From positions 1 to 43,137 of the forward strand of contig JBFLVQ010000007.1 of the NCBI GenBank assembly GCA_040758525.1: a stretch of 43,137 nucleotides of DNA, written 5' to 3'. A program made the position numbers and the translations under genes. This document shows positions 28,001-36,933 of this stretch, piece by piece. The DNA comes from JBFLVQ01 sp040758525 (lineage in GTDB: Bacteria > Acidobacteriota > Blastocatellia > Chloracidobacteriales > JADJPF01). Under the pieces are notes generated by a model. That model was not told where the DNA came from, did not search any database, and worked only from the letters and a program-made list of their open reading frames with translations. The stretch's first letter is position 1. Each line of letters starts with the position of its first letter.

Positions 28001-31000
28001 CCGCTAAAACCTTTCCTTCTTCATTAAGCAGACGGATATCACCTTGCAGAGTCTGAGAATCACTATTAATTTCTTCACACAACCGCACATAACTCCAAAA
28101 TTGTGGTCCTATAGATTCAAATATCCTAACCTCAGTAAAACTGACTGGGATAAATAAAACTTTAGCAGCCTCTCCCAGGGAACTATTTACTGTAGCTCCT
28201 AACACCTGCGTGCAGGCATCAAGAATGGCTGGATGCAGTTGATACCTTTCCCAATCAAATTCGAGTGATTGCGGGACCTTAATTTGCCCTAAGGCTTCTC
28301 CTTGACCACACCATACTCGCTGTATGCCTTGAAAAGCAGGTCCATAATCGAATCCTCTAGATCTTAATGATTGATAATAGTCTGTACCGGAGACCTCTTC
28401 TGTGCAGTGGGTTCGTATTTCATCAAACGATAACATCAAGACAGGTTTTAAGGTTTCCTGCTCCTTCTTGATATGGGCTTTTCCGGTTGCGTGAAGAGTC
28501 CATGAATCTCGACTAGCATCACTCTTGGCACGACTATATATACGGAAATGCATCTGTCCTGGCACACTGACATAAAAGATCGTTTGCACAGTAGGCACTT
28601 CGGATTCACTTAGAAAAAGAGCCTTCTTGAACTCAATCTCAGTTAATGCAAAAGAAGTATTATTGAAAATCTCTTTTGATGCAGCGAGAGCCATCTCAAC
28701 ATATGCCGTTGCAGGTAACAGCGAAGCACCTTGGAGTTTATGATCCATAAGATAGGTGAGAAGTTGAGGGTTAAGATCACTCTCCCAGAATTGGGTTCCC
28801 GTATATTGAGCAGTTTTCAAATGTTTGCCTAGCAGAGGATGAGTGCCTGTTAAATGATTTTCTAGCGTTGAATCTGCAAGATCGTTTTTCTCAATCCAAT
28901 ATCGCTCTCTTTGCCATGGATAGTGTGGCATTGGCACGAAAGAACACTCTTTACCATATAAAGCATTCCAATTTAGTGGAAGACCGATTGTATAAATGGT
29001 TTTCAATCCTCCCAATATAGCGGCTCGTTCTGCCGCTCCTTTTCTCATAGTAGCAATAGCCAGTGCGTCATATCCCTTTTCATTAATGCATTGTGATATG
29101 GCTACAGTAAGGACCGAATGGGGGCTAATCTCAAGAAATACTTCATAACCTTCTTCTAGCATTGTCCCAATCGTATCGGAAAAGAGCACAGTCTCTCTAA
29201 GATTTCGTTTCCAGTAAGCAGCAGTCAGAGCGTGACCTTCAAGAAGTCCTGCTGTCACAGTTGAGAAGAAAGGGATCAGATTTTCAGTAGGCTTGATCTC
29301 CTTGAGCGATTCCGCTAATTCAGGTAATAGCGGGTCCATCTGCGCACTATGAAATGCATGATTAACTCTCAGTTTTTGGCAAAATATGTCTCTTTTTTGA
29401 ACTATACTAACAATCTCTTCAAGTGTCTCCTGATCTCCTGAAATTACAGTCGATTTAGGACCGTTGTGAGCCGCTATAGAAACTCGGCCCGCATATTTCG
29501 TCAACAGATCCCTTGTGTCATCCAACGATAACCCTAACGCAACAGTTCCTCCTTGCCTAGCCGTGAGTTGCATTAGTCGTCCTCGGTGATAGATCGTATG
29601 GACTGCGTTGGCAAGATCCATTGCTCCTGATATATGAGCGGCAGCAACTTCTCCCATGCTATGTCCGACTACGGCGTCTGGGTGAATGCCCCAAGAACTA
29701 AGTAGAGATGCTAGACCCACCTGAAGCATGAATATGGCTGGTTGGGCTACTTCGGTTTCATCGATTCTAGATGTGGATTGTTCAGCATAAAGCTGTTCAA
29801 TCAATGACCACCCAGAATAGCTACGAAACAACTCATCGCACTGCTCTACCTTTGCTCGGAATATCGGCTCCTGTTCCATTAATTGCCTACCCATTGCTAG
29901 GCTTTGAGAACCCTGACCTGAAAATACGAATGCAATCCTTGGTCGTCGGCCAGGAGCTTTTCGGCGGTGTGATATTCCCGAATTGCTTTCACCTTTAATG
30001 AACGCTTCCAGACAGGATTTCACTTCCTTCCAGGAACGTGCTACAAGTGCAAGCCTATAATCATAATGTCCTCTCCTCGCAGCACTGGTGTAGCAAGCAT
30101 CCTCTAATCGGATCGACGTATTCACATCTTCAGCAAGTGCAAGGTAATCACTCGCGAGGGCTTTGAGAGCTTCAGGACTGCGAGCCGATAAAGGGAGCAA
30201 GTATGCTCGATCGGAATCGACATTCTCGCTACTTTCGATTTCAGAAGTTGTGGGAGCCTCCGACAAAACAATGTGTGCATTAGTTCCACCGAATCCGAAC
30301 CCACTAATTCCAGCAATAGCGGGTCCTTGATCTTTAGGCCAGTGGCCAAGTGACTTCTGCACATAGACGGGCAGAGTATCGAAAGGAATGAGTGGATTTG
30401 GTACTTGAAAATGCAGGCTTGCAGGGATCAATTTATGTTTCAACATTAAAGAAACTTTGATTAAACTTGCCATTCCTGCAGCGGTCTCGGCATGCCCAAT
30501 GTTAGTCTTGACAGAACCTATTGCGCAGCGCTGCCCATCGGGTCGATCAATACCAAGCACGCTGCCAAGAGCCTTCACTTCAATAGGATCGCCTAATGAT
30601 GTGCCTGTCCCATGAGTTTCGACATATTGTACTTGGCCAGGAGAGATACCGGCGCGCCGATACGCATCTCGAAGTAACAACTCCTGAGCCTGTTGATTGG
30701 GAGCAGTAAGACCATTGCTATGTCCATCTTGATTGATTGCGGTGCCACGTATGACTCCATAGATTGTATCGCTATCCTCGATAGCTTTGCTGAGATGCTT
30801 TAACACTAAGATGCCAACTCCCTCGGCTCGAACATAACCATTCGCTCCTGCGTCAAATGCTCTACAGCGACCATCGGGCGAAAGGAATCCTCCTTTAGAT
30901 AATGCGATGCCCGGCTTTGGATCGAGAATGATGTTGACTCCTCCTGCTAGAGCGAGACTCGACTCACCATTCCATAGGCTTTGGCAGGCAAGATGTGTTG

Positions 31001-31901
31001 CTACCAGCGACGATGAGCAAGCCGTATCGACTGCGATGCTCGGACCGCGAAAATTAAAAACATATGAGATTCTATTAGCCGCTATACTGAGGGCGCCACC
31101 AGTGCCTGCATAGGCGTTACTAGCTGTTTTAATGTTCGAGACCTGCATTCTTCCAAAGTCTATTGTTCCAATACCAATAAACACTCCTGTTCGTGAACCT
31201 GCAAGCAGAGCTGGAACCTGACCGGCATCCTCTAATGCCTCCCAAGTTACTTCGAGCAAGATTCTTTGCTGCGGGTCCATGCGAGAAGCTTCACGTGGTG
31301 AGATTCCGAAGAATTGCGCATCAAACTTGTCTACATTATCAATGAACCCGCCCCAGCGAGAGTTCATCTTACCCACTGTTGCAGGGTTCGGATCATAGAA
31401 AAACTCAGCATCCCATCGGTCAGGGGGAACCTCTTTAATGGCATCCACACCTTCACACAAAAGCTTCCAGAACTCTCTAGGATTACTGGCCCCCGGAAAT
31501 CGACACCCTATTCCAATTATGGCAATGGGGTCTTTTGATAATGGAGAGGTTTCGTCGTGTTCAGCGACGGAGATTTTGGAATCTGTAGACTGAGCCAGGT
31601 ATTCGGAAAGGATCTGTATGGTGGGATAATCATACAGAAGTGTGGGAGGAAGTCGCCGCCCCAGCCAGACTTCTAAGTCGCCACAAATGCTGACAGCTTG
31701 AGCAGAATCTATACCGAAGCTGGCGAAAGCTTCATTAACATCTATCTCCGAACTCTCCAGCCCCAATAGATCGGAAAGTTTTGAAATCAACCAGCCTTGA
31801 CTCTCTTCGACAGTACACTTTTTTTCACCGATCACTCGGTTCTGTGTATCGGTACTATGGGTTCTGCTAATGTCTTTGAGTTCTGAATTCTGATTGCTCA
31901 T
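25035..31901 (-). CDS. Fully reducing type I polyketide synthase (ACP-KS-AT-DH-ER-KR-ACP)
   Basis: A 2288-residue single-module synthase. Domains in order: ACP1 (about 30-105, Ser66 in GIDSAQ); KS (124-550, Cys295 in DTACSSS, His430 in VETHGTGT, His470 in NIGHAE); AT (655-960, Ser748 in GHSMGE, and HAFH at 848-851, the malonyl-type signature); DH (1021-1310, His1054 in DHKLQGASLLP and Asp1228 in HPAILDA); ER (1585-1900, IHAAAGGVGLAA); KR (1920-2140, TGGLGGLG, an LDD box at 2010-2012 and Tyr2067); ACP2 (2195-2270, Ser2229 in GIDSLMA). Its N-terminal ACP can accept an acyl group from the FAAL encoded just upstream. All active-site residues I can check are present. The ATG lies 1 bp after the FAAL stop. 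It should extend a fatty acid by fully reduced two-carbon units; whether it iterates is not visible. There is no thioesterase. Confidence 0.93.
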   Translation of the reverse strand: MSNQNSELKDISRTHSTDTQNRVIGEKKCTVEESQGWLISKLSDLLGLESSEIDVNEAFASFGIDSAQAVSICGDLEVWLGRRLPPTLLYDYPTIQILSEYLAQSTDSKISVAEHDETSPLSKDPIAIIGIGCRFPGASNPREFWKLLCEGVDAIKEVPPDRWDAEFFYDPNPATVGKMNSRWGGFIDNVDKFDAQFFGISPREASRMDPQQRILLEVTWEALEDAGQVPALLAGSRTGVFIGIGTIDFGRMQVSNIKTASNAYAGTGGALSIAANRISYVFNFRGPSIAVDTACSSSLVATHLACQSLWNGESSLALAGGVNIILDPKPGIALSKGGFLSPDGRCRAFDAGANGYVRAEGVGILVLKHLSKAIEDSDTIYGVIRGTAINQDGHSNGLTAPNQQAQELLLRDAYRRAGISPGQVQYVETHGTGTSLGDPIEVKALGSVLGIDRPDGQRCAIGSVKTNIGHAETAAGMASLIKVSLMLKHKLIPASLHFQVPNPLIPFDTLPVYVQKSLGHWPKDQGPAIAGISGFGFGGTNAHIVLSEAPTTSEIESSENVDSDRAYLLPLSARSPEALKALASDYLALAEDVNTSIRLEDACYTSAARRGHYDYRLALVARSWKEVKSCLEAFIKGESNSGISHRRKAPGRRPRIAFVFSGQGSQSLAMGRQLMEQEPIFRAKVEQCDELFRSYSGWSLIEQLYAEQSTSRIDETEVAQPAIFMLQVGLASLLSSWGIHPDAVVGHSMGEVAAAHISGAMDLANAVHTIYHRGRLMQLTARQGGTVALGLSLDDTRDLLTKYAGRVSIAAHNGPKSTVISGDQETLEEIVSIVQKRDIFCQKLRVNHAFHSAQMDPLLPELAESLKEIKPTENLIPFFSTVTAGLLEGHALTAAYWKRNLRETVLFSDTIGTMLEEGYEVFLEISPHSVLTVAISQCINEKGYDALAIATMRKGAAERAAILGGLKTIYTIGLPLNWNALYGKECSFVPMPHYPWQRERYWIEKNDLADSTLENHLTGTHPLLGKHLKTAQYTGTQFWESDLNPQLLTYLMDHKLQGASLLPATAYVEMALAASKEIFNNTSFALTEIEFKKALFLSESEVPTVQTIFYVSVPGQMHFRIYSRAKSDASRDSWTLHATGKAHIKKEQETLKPVLMLSFDEIRTHCTEEVSGTDYYQSLRSRGFDYGPAFQGIQRVWCGQGEALGQIKVPQSLEFDWERYQLHPAILDACTQVLGATVNSSLGEAAKVLFIPVSFTEVRIFESIGPQFWSYVRLCEEINSDSQTLQGDIRLLNEEGKVLAEVLGVRCTRLERAPEQEAEQRIKDWLYEIQWQPMPRQNEENFESESSPGLWLILSDHTGVGKQLKELLETRGDSSVVVLPGESFEQLSSHEYLVRPHCAEDFLDLMKAISIFDQNLWRGVVHLWNLNLTLPEEKMGFPWESSITLGCISLLHLVQALTQSDWSKSGCFCLVTRGSQSIGNGMGTVSISQSPAYGFGGVIASEIPNLGCIRIDLDPEGNDDEVYQVLNELLMPKGESQVAFRNLARYVPRLVQTSQTILESDQSLPSNGRKSLEIPRSQAFRLEISPPYVLDNLALRPTLRRKPGRGEVEIEVFAAGLNFRDVLKAMGLYPGISDQEVRLGDECAGRIVDVGDGVEQFVVGDEVIAITHNGFSNFVTVDIHFVVQKPPDISFEEGATIPVAFSTAYYALSHIGRLIAGERILIHAAAGGVGLAAISLAQSLAAEIFATAGSQEKREYLQSLGVKHVLDSRSLDWFHEVMRLTNNEGVDIVLNSLAGEAISTGLATLRAFGRFVEIGKIDIYENSQLGLYPFRNNVAFSAIDMEQVFINRPDLSQSILHEIMDRFKSGDLKPLPHKVFSITDSASAFRYMAQRKNTGKIILSFEQLDQTEDNLSNRGVRCDSTYLITGGLGGLGLKVAQDLVRNGAQNLALIGRSDPSAQTSEALSSMVEAGTNILVGKCDVAEEDQLAQFMAEVAAKLPPIRGIMHAAGVLDDGIVLQLDQDRFYKVLRPKIMGAWNLHTLTSRMELDFFILFSSAATIFSNPGQGNYVAANTFLDTLAYYRCTRGLPALSINWGPWAEVGMASHLDQHKLANRGLAAIPVEEGLRAFDMLIDHPSPQIAVVPINKRALAKLSAGSSISSLLSLILDSDLAAEESAGVERINRSTIINADATERQQLLEQYLCDAGGRVLGLATSKLDVQQPLNRMGIDSLMAVELKNRIEADLAVEVPVLKFLEGASLAQLAAFLRDKLVATTEWRNSTNLIDSAQNA

Positions 31902-31902
31902 T

Positions 31903-33645
31903 TTATTCCTCTATGGTCTGAAGGCTCTCAGTAAGAAATTCGTTTCGGCAAGCTGCACGTTGAATCTTTCCACTTGATGTCTTAGCAATCGTTCCAGGTA
32001 ACAATAATTTGATAGCATAAACGCTGAGATCATGCTCTTCGGCTATAGCTTTTCGAATCGCTTTGTAGACCTTCTTGATATCTAATTCAGCAATGGATGT
32101 CTGAGCAACTTCAGCGACAACAACAATGCGCTCTTCTCCGTCAATTTCTACTGAAAAAGCCGCGCTGCAACCTGCTCTTATAGCTGGGTGACTCTTCTCA
32201 ACAGTGTATTCGATATCTTGAGGATAGTGATTATGGCCACGTATGATGATCAAATCTTTAAGACGGCCTGTGACGAAAAGTTCGCCTTCTTTTAAGAATC
32301 CTAAATCTCCGGTACGAAGAAATGGCCCTTCACCACTATTTGCTAGGTAAGCTTGAAATGTTTTAGAGCTTTCCTCGATATTATTCCAATAACCCTGACC
32401 TACACTTTGGCTCGATACCCATATCTCGCCAATTTCATCGGGGGAACAGATCGTTCTATATTCCGGATCAACAATGATTATTCCCGTGTTGGGCATAGCC
32501 TTTCCACATCCTACAAGAGTACGAACCTCTTGATGATCGTCAGCAGGTTCTACCACACGATTGTGGACTAGGGCATTCTTTTCAATGGTAATGAAGACAG
32601 GATCATGTCGGCCAGAAACTACCAGAGTTGATTCAGCAAGACCATATGCCGGGAAAAAAGCGCGCTGTCGGAATCCGCATGGCGCAAACGTTTTTGCAAA
32701 TCTTATAATCGTGTCTTTGCGGATTGGTTCGGCGGCATTGAGAGCTGTACTCCAACTGCTTAAATTTAGCGTTGCGAGCTGTTCTTGTTGAATTTTTTTG
32801 ACACAGAGATCATAAGCAAAGTTTGGGCCTCCACTATGAGTTGCCTGGTGCTTGGAAATGGCTTGAAGCCACCGAACAGGCTGCTGCATGAAAGAGACAT
32901 TTGGCATCAGGATACAATGAAAGCCTGTATATATAGGTTGGATAATTCCATCTAAGAGCCCATGGTCATGAATGTGTGGCACCCACATTACAGATACACT
33001 CTCATTGGTATAATGCCAACTGATCCTAATGCATTCAGAATTGTTTAGAATGTTCTTATGATTGACCATTACCCCTTTGGGGCTTGATGTAGATCCAGAA
33101 GTGTACTGAAGAAATGCTAATGTTTGTAAATTGATATTTGGCTCGCGCCAATCTTCTGACGCATCTATCGCTATCGTGTCAGTGGTCAACCAGCGCATTG
33201 ATTGCAATTCTGATGACATAGAAAGTATTTTTTGGAATTCACTCATGGCTTCAGATGTAGTTAACGCCATTTTGGGTTGAGCATCTCTTACCAATGCTTC
33301 GAGTCGGGGAAGTGTCCTATTAAGTCGTGAGGCGACAGGCATCGGAGCGGTAACGACTATTGCTCCAGCATAAAGGGTGCCATAAAAGGCAGGCACAAAT
33401 TCAAGGCTTGGTGGATAAAGCAGTAAGACTCGTTCACCTTCAATATTCTCCCGCTGCATTGAGGCAGCAATCGCGCGCGCCTGCCGGTCGATCTCACCAT
33501 AAGTCAAGCTAGCGGCGCCCTTTTCTCCATCAATCAAAAATGTAAAAATCTTTTCTTTAGGTTGCTGTTTTGATCTGCTGCACAACAACTCTACTAGATT
33601 GCAGGGACTAGACAGAGGCTGTGCTAAGTAGGGCATGGCGGCCAT
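31903..33645 (-). CDS. Fatty acyl-AMP ligase (FAAL)
   Basis: A 580-residue ANL-superfamily enzyme. The adenylate-binding core motif LQYTSGSTSSPKG is at 179-191. Further FAAL-type regions are SVMWVPHIHDHGLLDGI, PAYGLAESTLVVSG and FLRTGDLGFLKEGELFVTGRLKDLII. FAALs activate fatty acids as acyl-AMP and pass them to an ACP, unlike acyl-CoA ligases. The neighbour supports this: the PKS starts one base after this stop and begins with an ACP. The start ATG 33645 has AGGGGAG five bases upstream; a second in-frame ATG three codons in is an alternative. This gene is first in the lipid operon, behind about 500 bp with no gene. The chain length used cannot be told from the sequence. Confidence 0.92.
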   Translation of the reverse strand: MAAMPYLAQPLSSPCNLVELLCSRSKQQPKEKIFTFLIDGEKGAASLTYGEIDRQARAIAASMQRENIEGERVLLLYPPSLEFVPAFYGTLYAGAIVVTAPMPVASRLNRTLPRLEALVRDAQPKMALTTSEAMSEFQKILSMSSELQSMRWLTTDTIAIDASEDWREPNINLQTLAFLQYTSGSTSSPKGVMVNHKNILNNSECIRISWHYTNESVSVMWVPHIHDHGLLDGIIQPIYTGFHCILMPNVSFMQQPVRWLQAISKHQATHSGGPNFAYDLCVKKIQQEQLATLNLSSWSTALNAAEPIRKDTIIRFAKTFAPCGFRQRAFFPAYGLAESTLVVSGRHDPVFITIEKNALVHNRVVEPADDHQEVRTLVGCGKAMPNTGIIIVDPEYRTICSPDEIGEIWVSSQSVGQGYWNNIEESSKTFQAYLANSGEGPFLRTGDLGFLKEGELFVTGRLKDLIIIRGHNHYPQDIEYTVEKSHPAIRAGCSAAFSVEIDGEERIVVVAEVAQTSIAELDIKKVYKAIRKAIAEEHDLSVYAIKLLLPGTIAKTSSGKIQRAACRNEFLTESLQTIEE

Positions 33646-34163
33646 ATTTACTCCCCTTTAGGACAAAAATTAATAAGGTAATTACAATCACTTGTATTCA
33701 GGTTTAGTTTTTTCTATGAAGCCATTCTTTAAAACTCAGCCATTGAATACTTAAATTTTCAGAACGGGAATTAAACTATGTAGTATTCTTATTAACTGCA
33801 GGTGATTACTATACAATTGCGGGCAATCATTATACATATAGACACTATCCTATTACATCATTGCGAAAACAAGTATCCATTTGGACACTCACCAGATTAG
33901 TTAGATGATGAGGTAACTATATTGGCGTGCACTGAGTTTGAGTGCACGCCAGAAAAGTGTTAATGCCCTTGATCTTGTTCTACAGATTGCCCGAGATGAT
34001 TTGAATTTACCAGCACACCATGGGTTACTGTAATGCTACATACCAATACCTTCCGCATGCCATTGACTATCTCCTGCTGATAATCCACAAGCCTGCTGTG
34101 ACACAACGAAAGATCAAATTATGCTGGCATCATTAATTGGGACACTTAGTGACCAAAGTCTGA
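33646..34163. other. Spacer between FAAL and the 34-kb UGA gene
   Basis: About 520 bp, all AT-rich. It holds the hairpin at 33924-33950 and, on the minus strand, two very short overlapping frames after an AGGAG at 34071-34075. One gives a 12-residue peptide from 34063, the other 32 residues from 34058 to 33960 (MRKVLVCSITVTHGVLVNSN...). Neither is convincing as a gene. The part next to 33646 must contain the FAAL promoter. Confidence 0.4.
33924..33950 (-). terminator. Perfect 10-bp hairpin, probable terminator
   Basis: GGCGTGCACT (33924-33933) and AGTGCACGCC (33941-33950) are exact reverse complements with a 7-nt loop. On the minus strand it would end the transcript of the 34-kb gene before the FAAL promoter. 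No U tract follows. Confidence 0.6.
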
Positions 34164-34817
34164 TCACACAGTAACCTCTTTGGATATAGGCTCAACTTTT
34201 CCTTGCCCAATTAGCATTGTACCAAGAGTGTCACTTTCTATAGATCGAGCCACAAACGTATAACTGCCTGCGATGCACAAAATGTATGTCTCACCGCCAA
34301 GGGCTGTAGGAAAAGTCATCACCACTCGTCTCTCCTTAGGGTTAAAGCCCCAACTCACAGGTTCACCTTTTAGAAGGGTTTCGTAAACTTCTGCTCCCGA
34401 CCGGGAGCTTACATCAGGTTTTCAATAGGTAGGCGCGAGAATATCAATCTTTGTCTCATCAGGGTTAAAGAGACGATGCTCTGCTATTTCTCCTTTACCT
34501 GCGAGACGGAGGCTATGGTCATCAAACACTGATCCTTGAGAGCGGATAACTGCGTCAAATGGTGCTGTAACACCTCGGTCCGCACCCATATCTTCAAGAA
34601 TATCGAAAAGCTCATCAAGAGCAGGGGAAGAGATTCGAACACGAAACTCGACCTTTACCATTCCTTTTTCATAGTCAATAACACCCTTGCTGCCAGGCTC
34701 GCCAAGGGTGATTGTTAAACGGCCTGAATCAATCTCTTTTCCTTGCCAGGTGATCTTGACTCCTTCTTCTACCGTCACGTTCAGATCTGTTACATCAAAA
34801 TGTAGAAGACCTTTCAT
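34164..34817 (-). CDS. Unknown protein with in-frame UGA at codon 132, candidate novel selenoprotein
   Basis: A 217-codon frame interrupted once by UGA (34424-34422). The first part is 131 residues, from MKGLLHFDVTDLNVTVEEGV to ILAPTY; after the UGA the same frame continues KPDVSSRSGAEVYETLLKG... for 85 residues to 34164. The first part looks beta-rich, with a short helical stretch (ALDELFDILEDMG); the second part is also beta-rich (GGETYILCIAGSYTFVA). I do not recognise the family. The start has a near-perfect AAAGGAGGG site. A 6-bp GC-rich hairpin with a GGUC loop stands 13 nt after the UGA, which supports Sec insertion. The alternative is two genes, the second from GTG 34358, which has AAGGTG upstream; but the 18 residues between UGA and that GTG look like ordinary protein. 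No CxxU redox motif is present: the context is APTY-U-KPD. Confidence 0.7.
34393..34408 (-). promoter_or_regulatory. Predicted SECIS hairpin with GGUC loop
   Basis: On the minus strand GCTCCCGGTCGGGAGC folds as a perfect 6-bp stem around a GGTC tetraloop. The stem begins 13 nt after the UGA at 34422. The loop matches the GGUC core of the E. coli fdhF SECIS loop (AGGUCU). A weak outer stem GTAA/TTAC with a bulge is also possible. Confidence 0.7.
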
Positions 34818-35508
34818 TTTACCCTCCTTTCACAAAGCTGGCTTAGGTAATGCGCTAATGATGAGAGCGAGAGAATGTAATGTCAAGTAAAATACATAGT
34901 ATATATCAAGAGAATTTCCGTATCGATTTTGTCTATGGAAAATATCTGGAAGCTGTAATCACTTGTTAAATATTCACGCCTCTTAAAACCGTGTAATCTT
35001 TGCGAAAGTGTTTCTACTTGAACTAATGTGCCTAATTCACATGAGTAAATAGTTGTATTGTTTAACTTTTCTGATCAAGAGTGAAATCAGCCATATCAGT
35101 TCACAGTATGTATTCGGTTCTTCTGCATATGATCAACACTTTCAGATAGGAGTCCGTTATTAATCTGAAGATAAAAGGGGAAGCAATGAATGGTCTGTCA
35201 TAGAAAAAAAGATTTCCATTGTACGTAAATATCCATTAGAAAAAATACTCTTATCTGAGATCTATAATAGATGTTGGTTGAAATAGTAGCTGAGCAATAA
35301 GAATTAAGTATCGGTAGTATTAGTGACTGAGTGTGTAAAAATAGAGCCCAAACGAGTTGTTAATAACTTCGTCTATCAATAAAATACAGCCGATAAGTGT
35401 TCTCTGCTATAATTGTAATTAATGAGCGAGCATCCCAGCAATCAATCAACAAATATTGGTTTGTAAAATATCAGCTAGACTCTATTTGTAGAATTCCGAT
35501 GTGGAAAC
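34818..35508. other. Gene-free AT-rich stretch
   Basis: About 690 bp with stops in all frames and no recognisable RNA. It must hold the promoter of the minus-strand gene starting at 34817. TATAAT-like boxes on the plus strand near 35265 and 35411 have no downstream gene. Nothing else is visible. Confidence 0.5.
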
Positions 35509-36933
35509 TTAAACTGTTGGTTTGATGTTTTGATTAACCCTGAAGAAGTTAGTTGGGTCGTACTTGTTCTTTATTGTCACAAGCCGTTCATAATTAGGCC
35601 CGTAAGCTGCTCTGATACGCGCTTCTCCCTCATTACCTAGATTGTTGACATAAACGCCTCGCTCTAAAAATGGTTGCATTGCTTCTAAGAACTCCCGCGT
35701 CCAGGTAATGTTCTTTTCTGATTCTGATGGATCTGTCCACATCGAAATGATAAGCAGATCGTGTTTTTCAGATCGATGGGGGAAAGCTGTTTCGGTAGGG
35801 CCAACACGACAGGCCGCACCATGCAGATGCTGAAGTACAAAAGCTGACATTGGCGAGGGTTTAATTAAGGCATATTCTATCAGAACCTCAATGGCTTCAT
35901 CACTCAAGTAAGGTAAAAAACTCGATTTCCATTCTTGCATACGCCCCGAAGGAAAACCCCAGTCAAGATAGCTCTGCATATCTACATAATTCATGGCTCC
36001 AAAGAGATCAGAGTAGGGAGAGCCAAAGGTTCGCAGAGGCTTGAGGATTTTTTCTCCCTCCTCAATAGAACCAGAATAGCAGCCAAAGATCGCGATAACC
36101 TCATTCCCTACTGGTGAGGTTCCAATTAGAGGCATCGTGCCTAACTCGTCTGGACTCTCACGAGCGAACTCTCGGTAAAACCGAAGCACATCCTTGGCCT
36201 GACTCAGTTCATACACCACCATCCCACCATATACTTGGCCGACTGGGTGCAGTTGGTATTCAAATGAGGTTACAATGCCAAAGTTCCCGCCGCCACCTCG
36301 CACACCCCAAAAGAGATCTTCATTCTCATTTGCGCTCGCTGTTAGGAGACGACCATCCGCAGTCACAATCTCAACCGAAATCAGGTTGTCACAGGTCATT
36401 CCATACTTGCCTTGTAACCAACCACTTCCTCCACCGAGAGTTAATCCTGCTATGCCTGTGTGCGAGATGATTCCGAGGGTTGTTGCCAGGCCGAAAGACT
36501 GTGTCATGAAGTCGAACTCGCCTACAAGCAGGCCGGGTTGTGTTCGGGCTGTGCGGCGTTCTGGATCAACAATCATTCTTTTCATAGTCGAGAGGTCAAT
36601 GACCATACCACCATCACAGACTGCGGTGCCAGCGACATTATGGCCACCGCCACGAATTGCAACCAACAGGCCATTGTTGCGAGCAAAATTAACGGATTTA
36701 ACTACGTCAGAGGAGTCGGCACAGCGCACGATCATAGCGGGTCGCCTGTCGATCCTACCATTAAAGATCTTTCTGGCTTCGTCATATTTATCATCACCTG
36801 GATAGAGAAGCGTACCGCGCAGACTCACTTTGAATCCTTGCAAGATTTCTTCGTTAATGACTTTGTCTATGGTGTTAGTATTTCGTGGTTCTGTCATAGC
36901 CTCTTTCATCCAATTTGGTTTATCTATTATCAA
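35509..36933 (-). CDS. FAD-linked oxidoreductase, berberine-bridge-enzyme type
   Basis: A flavoprotein of up to 474 residues. The FAD-binding-4 domain (about 60-230) contains AIRGGGHNVAGTAVCDGG, with His98 the likely covalent FAD attachment site, and TLGGGSGWLQGKYGMTCDNL. The C-terminal BBE segment (about 425-470) is YGPNYERLVTIKNKYDPTNFF. Family members oxidise sugars, alkaloids or other small alcohols with oxygen; the substrate is unknown. The frame opens at a TTG that overlaps the stop of the upstream methyltransferase gene; ATGs at 36909 and 36897 (MTEPRNTN) are equally possible and would remove 8-12 residues. The overlap with the methyltransferase suggests a two-gene operon, perhaps for a small-molecule modification. 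Confidence 0.87.
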   Translation of the reverse strand: MIIDKPNWMKEAMTEPRNTNTIDKVINEEILQGFKVSLRGTLLYPGDDKYDEARKIFNGRIDRRPAMIVRCADSSDVVKSVNFARNNGLLVAIRGGGHNVAGTAVCDGGMVIDLSTMKRMIVDPERRTARTQPGLLVGEFDFMTQSFGLATTLGIISHTGIAGLTLGGGSGWLQGKYGMTCDNLISVEIVTADGRLLTASANENEDLFWGVRGGGGNFGIVTSFEYQLHPVGQVYGGMVVYELSQAKDVLRFYREFARESPDELGTMPLIGTSPVGNEVIAIFGCYSGSIEEGEKILKPLRTFGSPYSDLFGAMNYVDMQSYLDWGFPSGRMQEWKSSFLPYLSDEAIEVLIEYALIKPSPMSAFVLQHLHGAACRVGPTETAFPHRSEKHDLLIISMWTDPSESEKNITWTREFLEAMQPFLERGVYVNNLGNEGEARIRAAYGPNYERLVTIKNKYDPTNFFRVNQNIKPTV

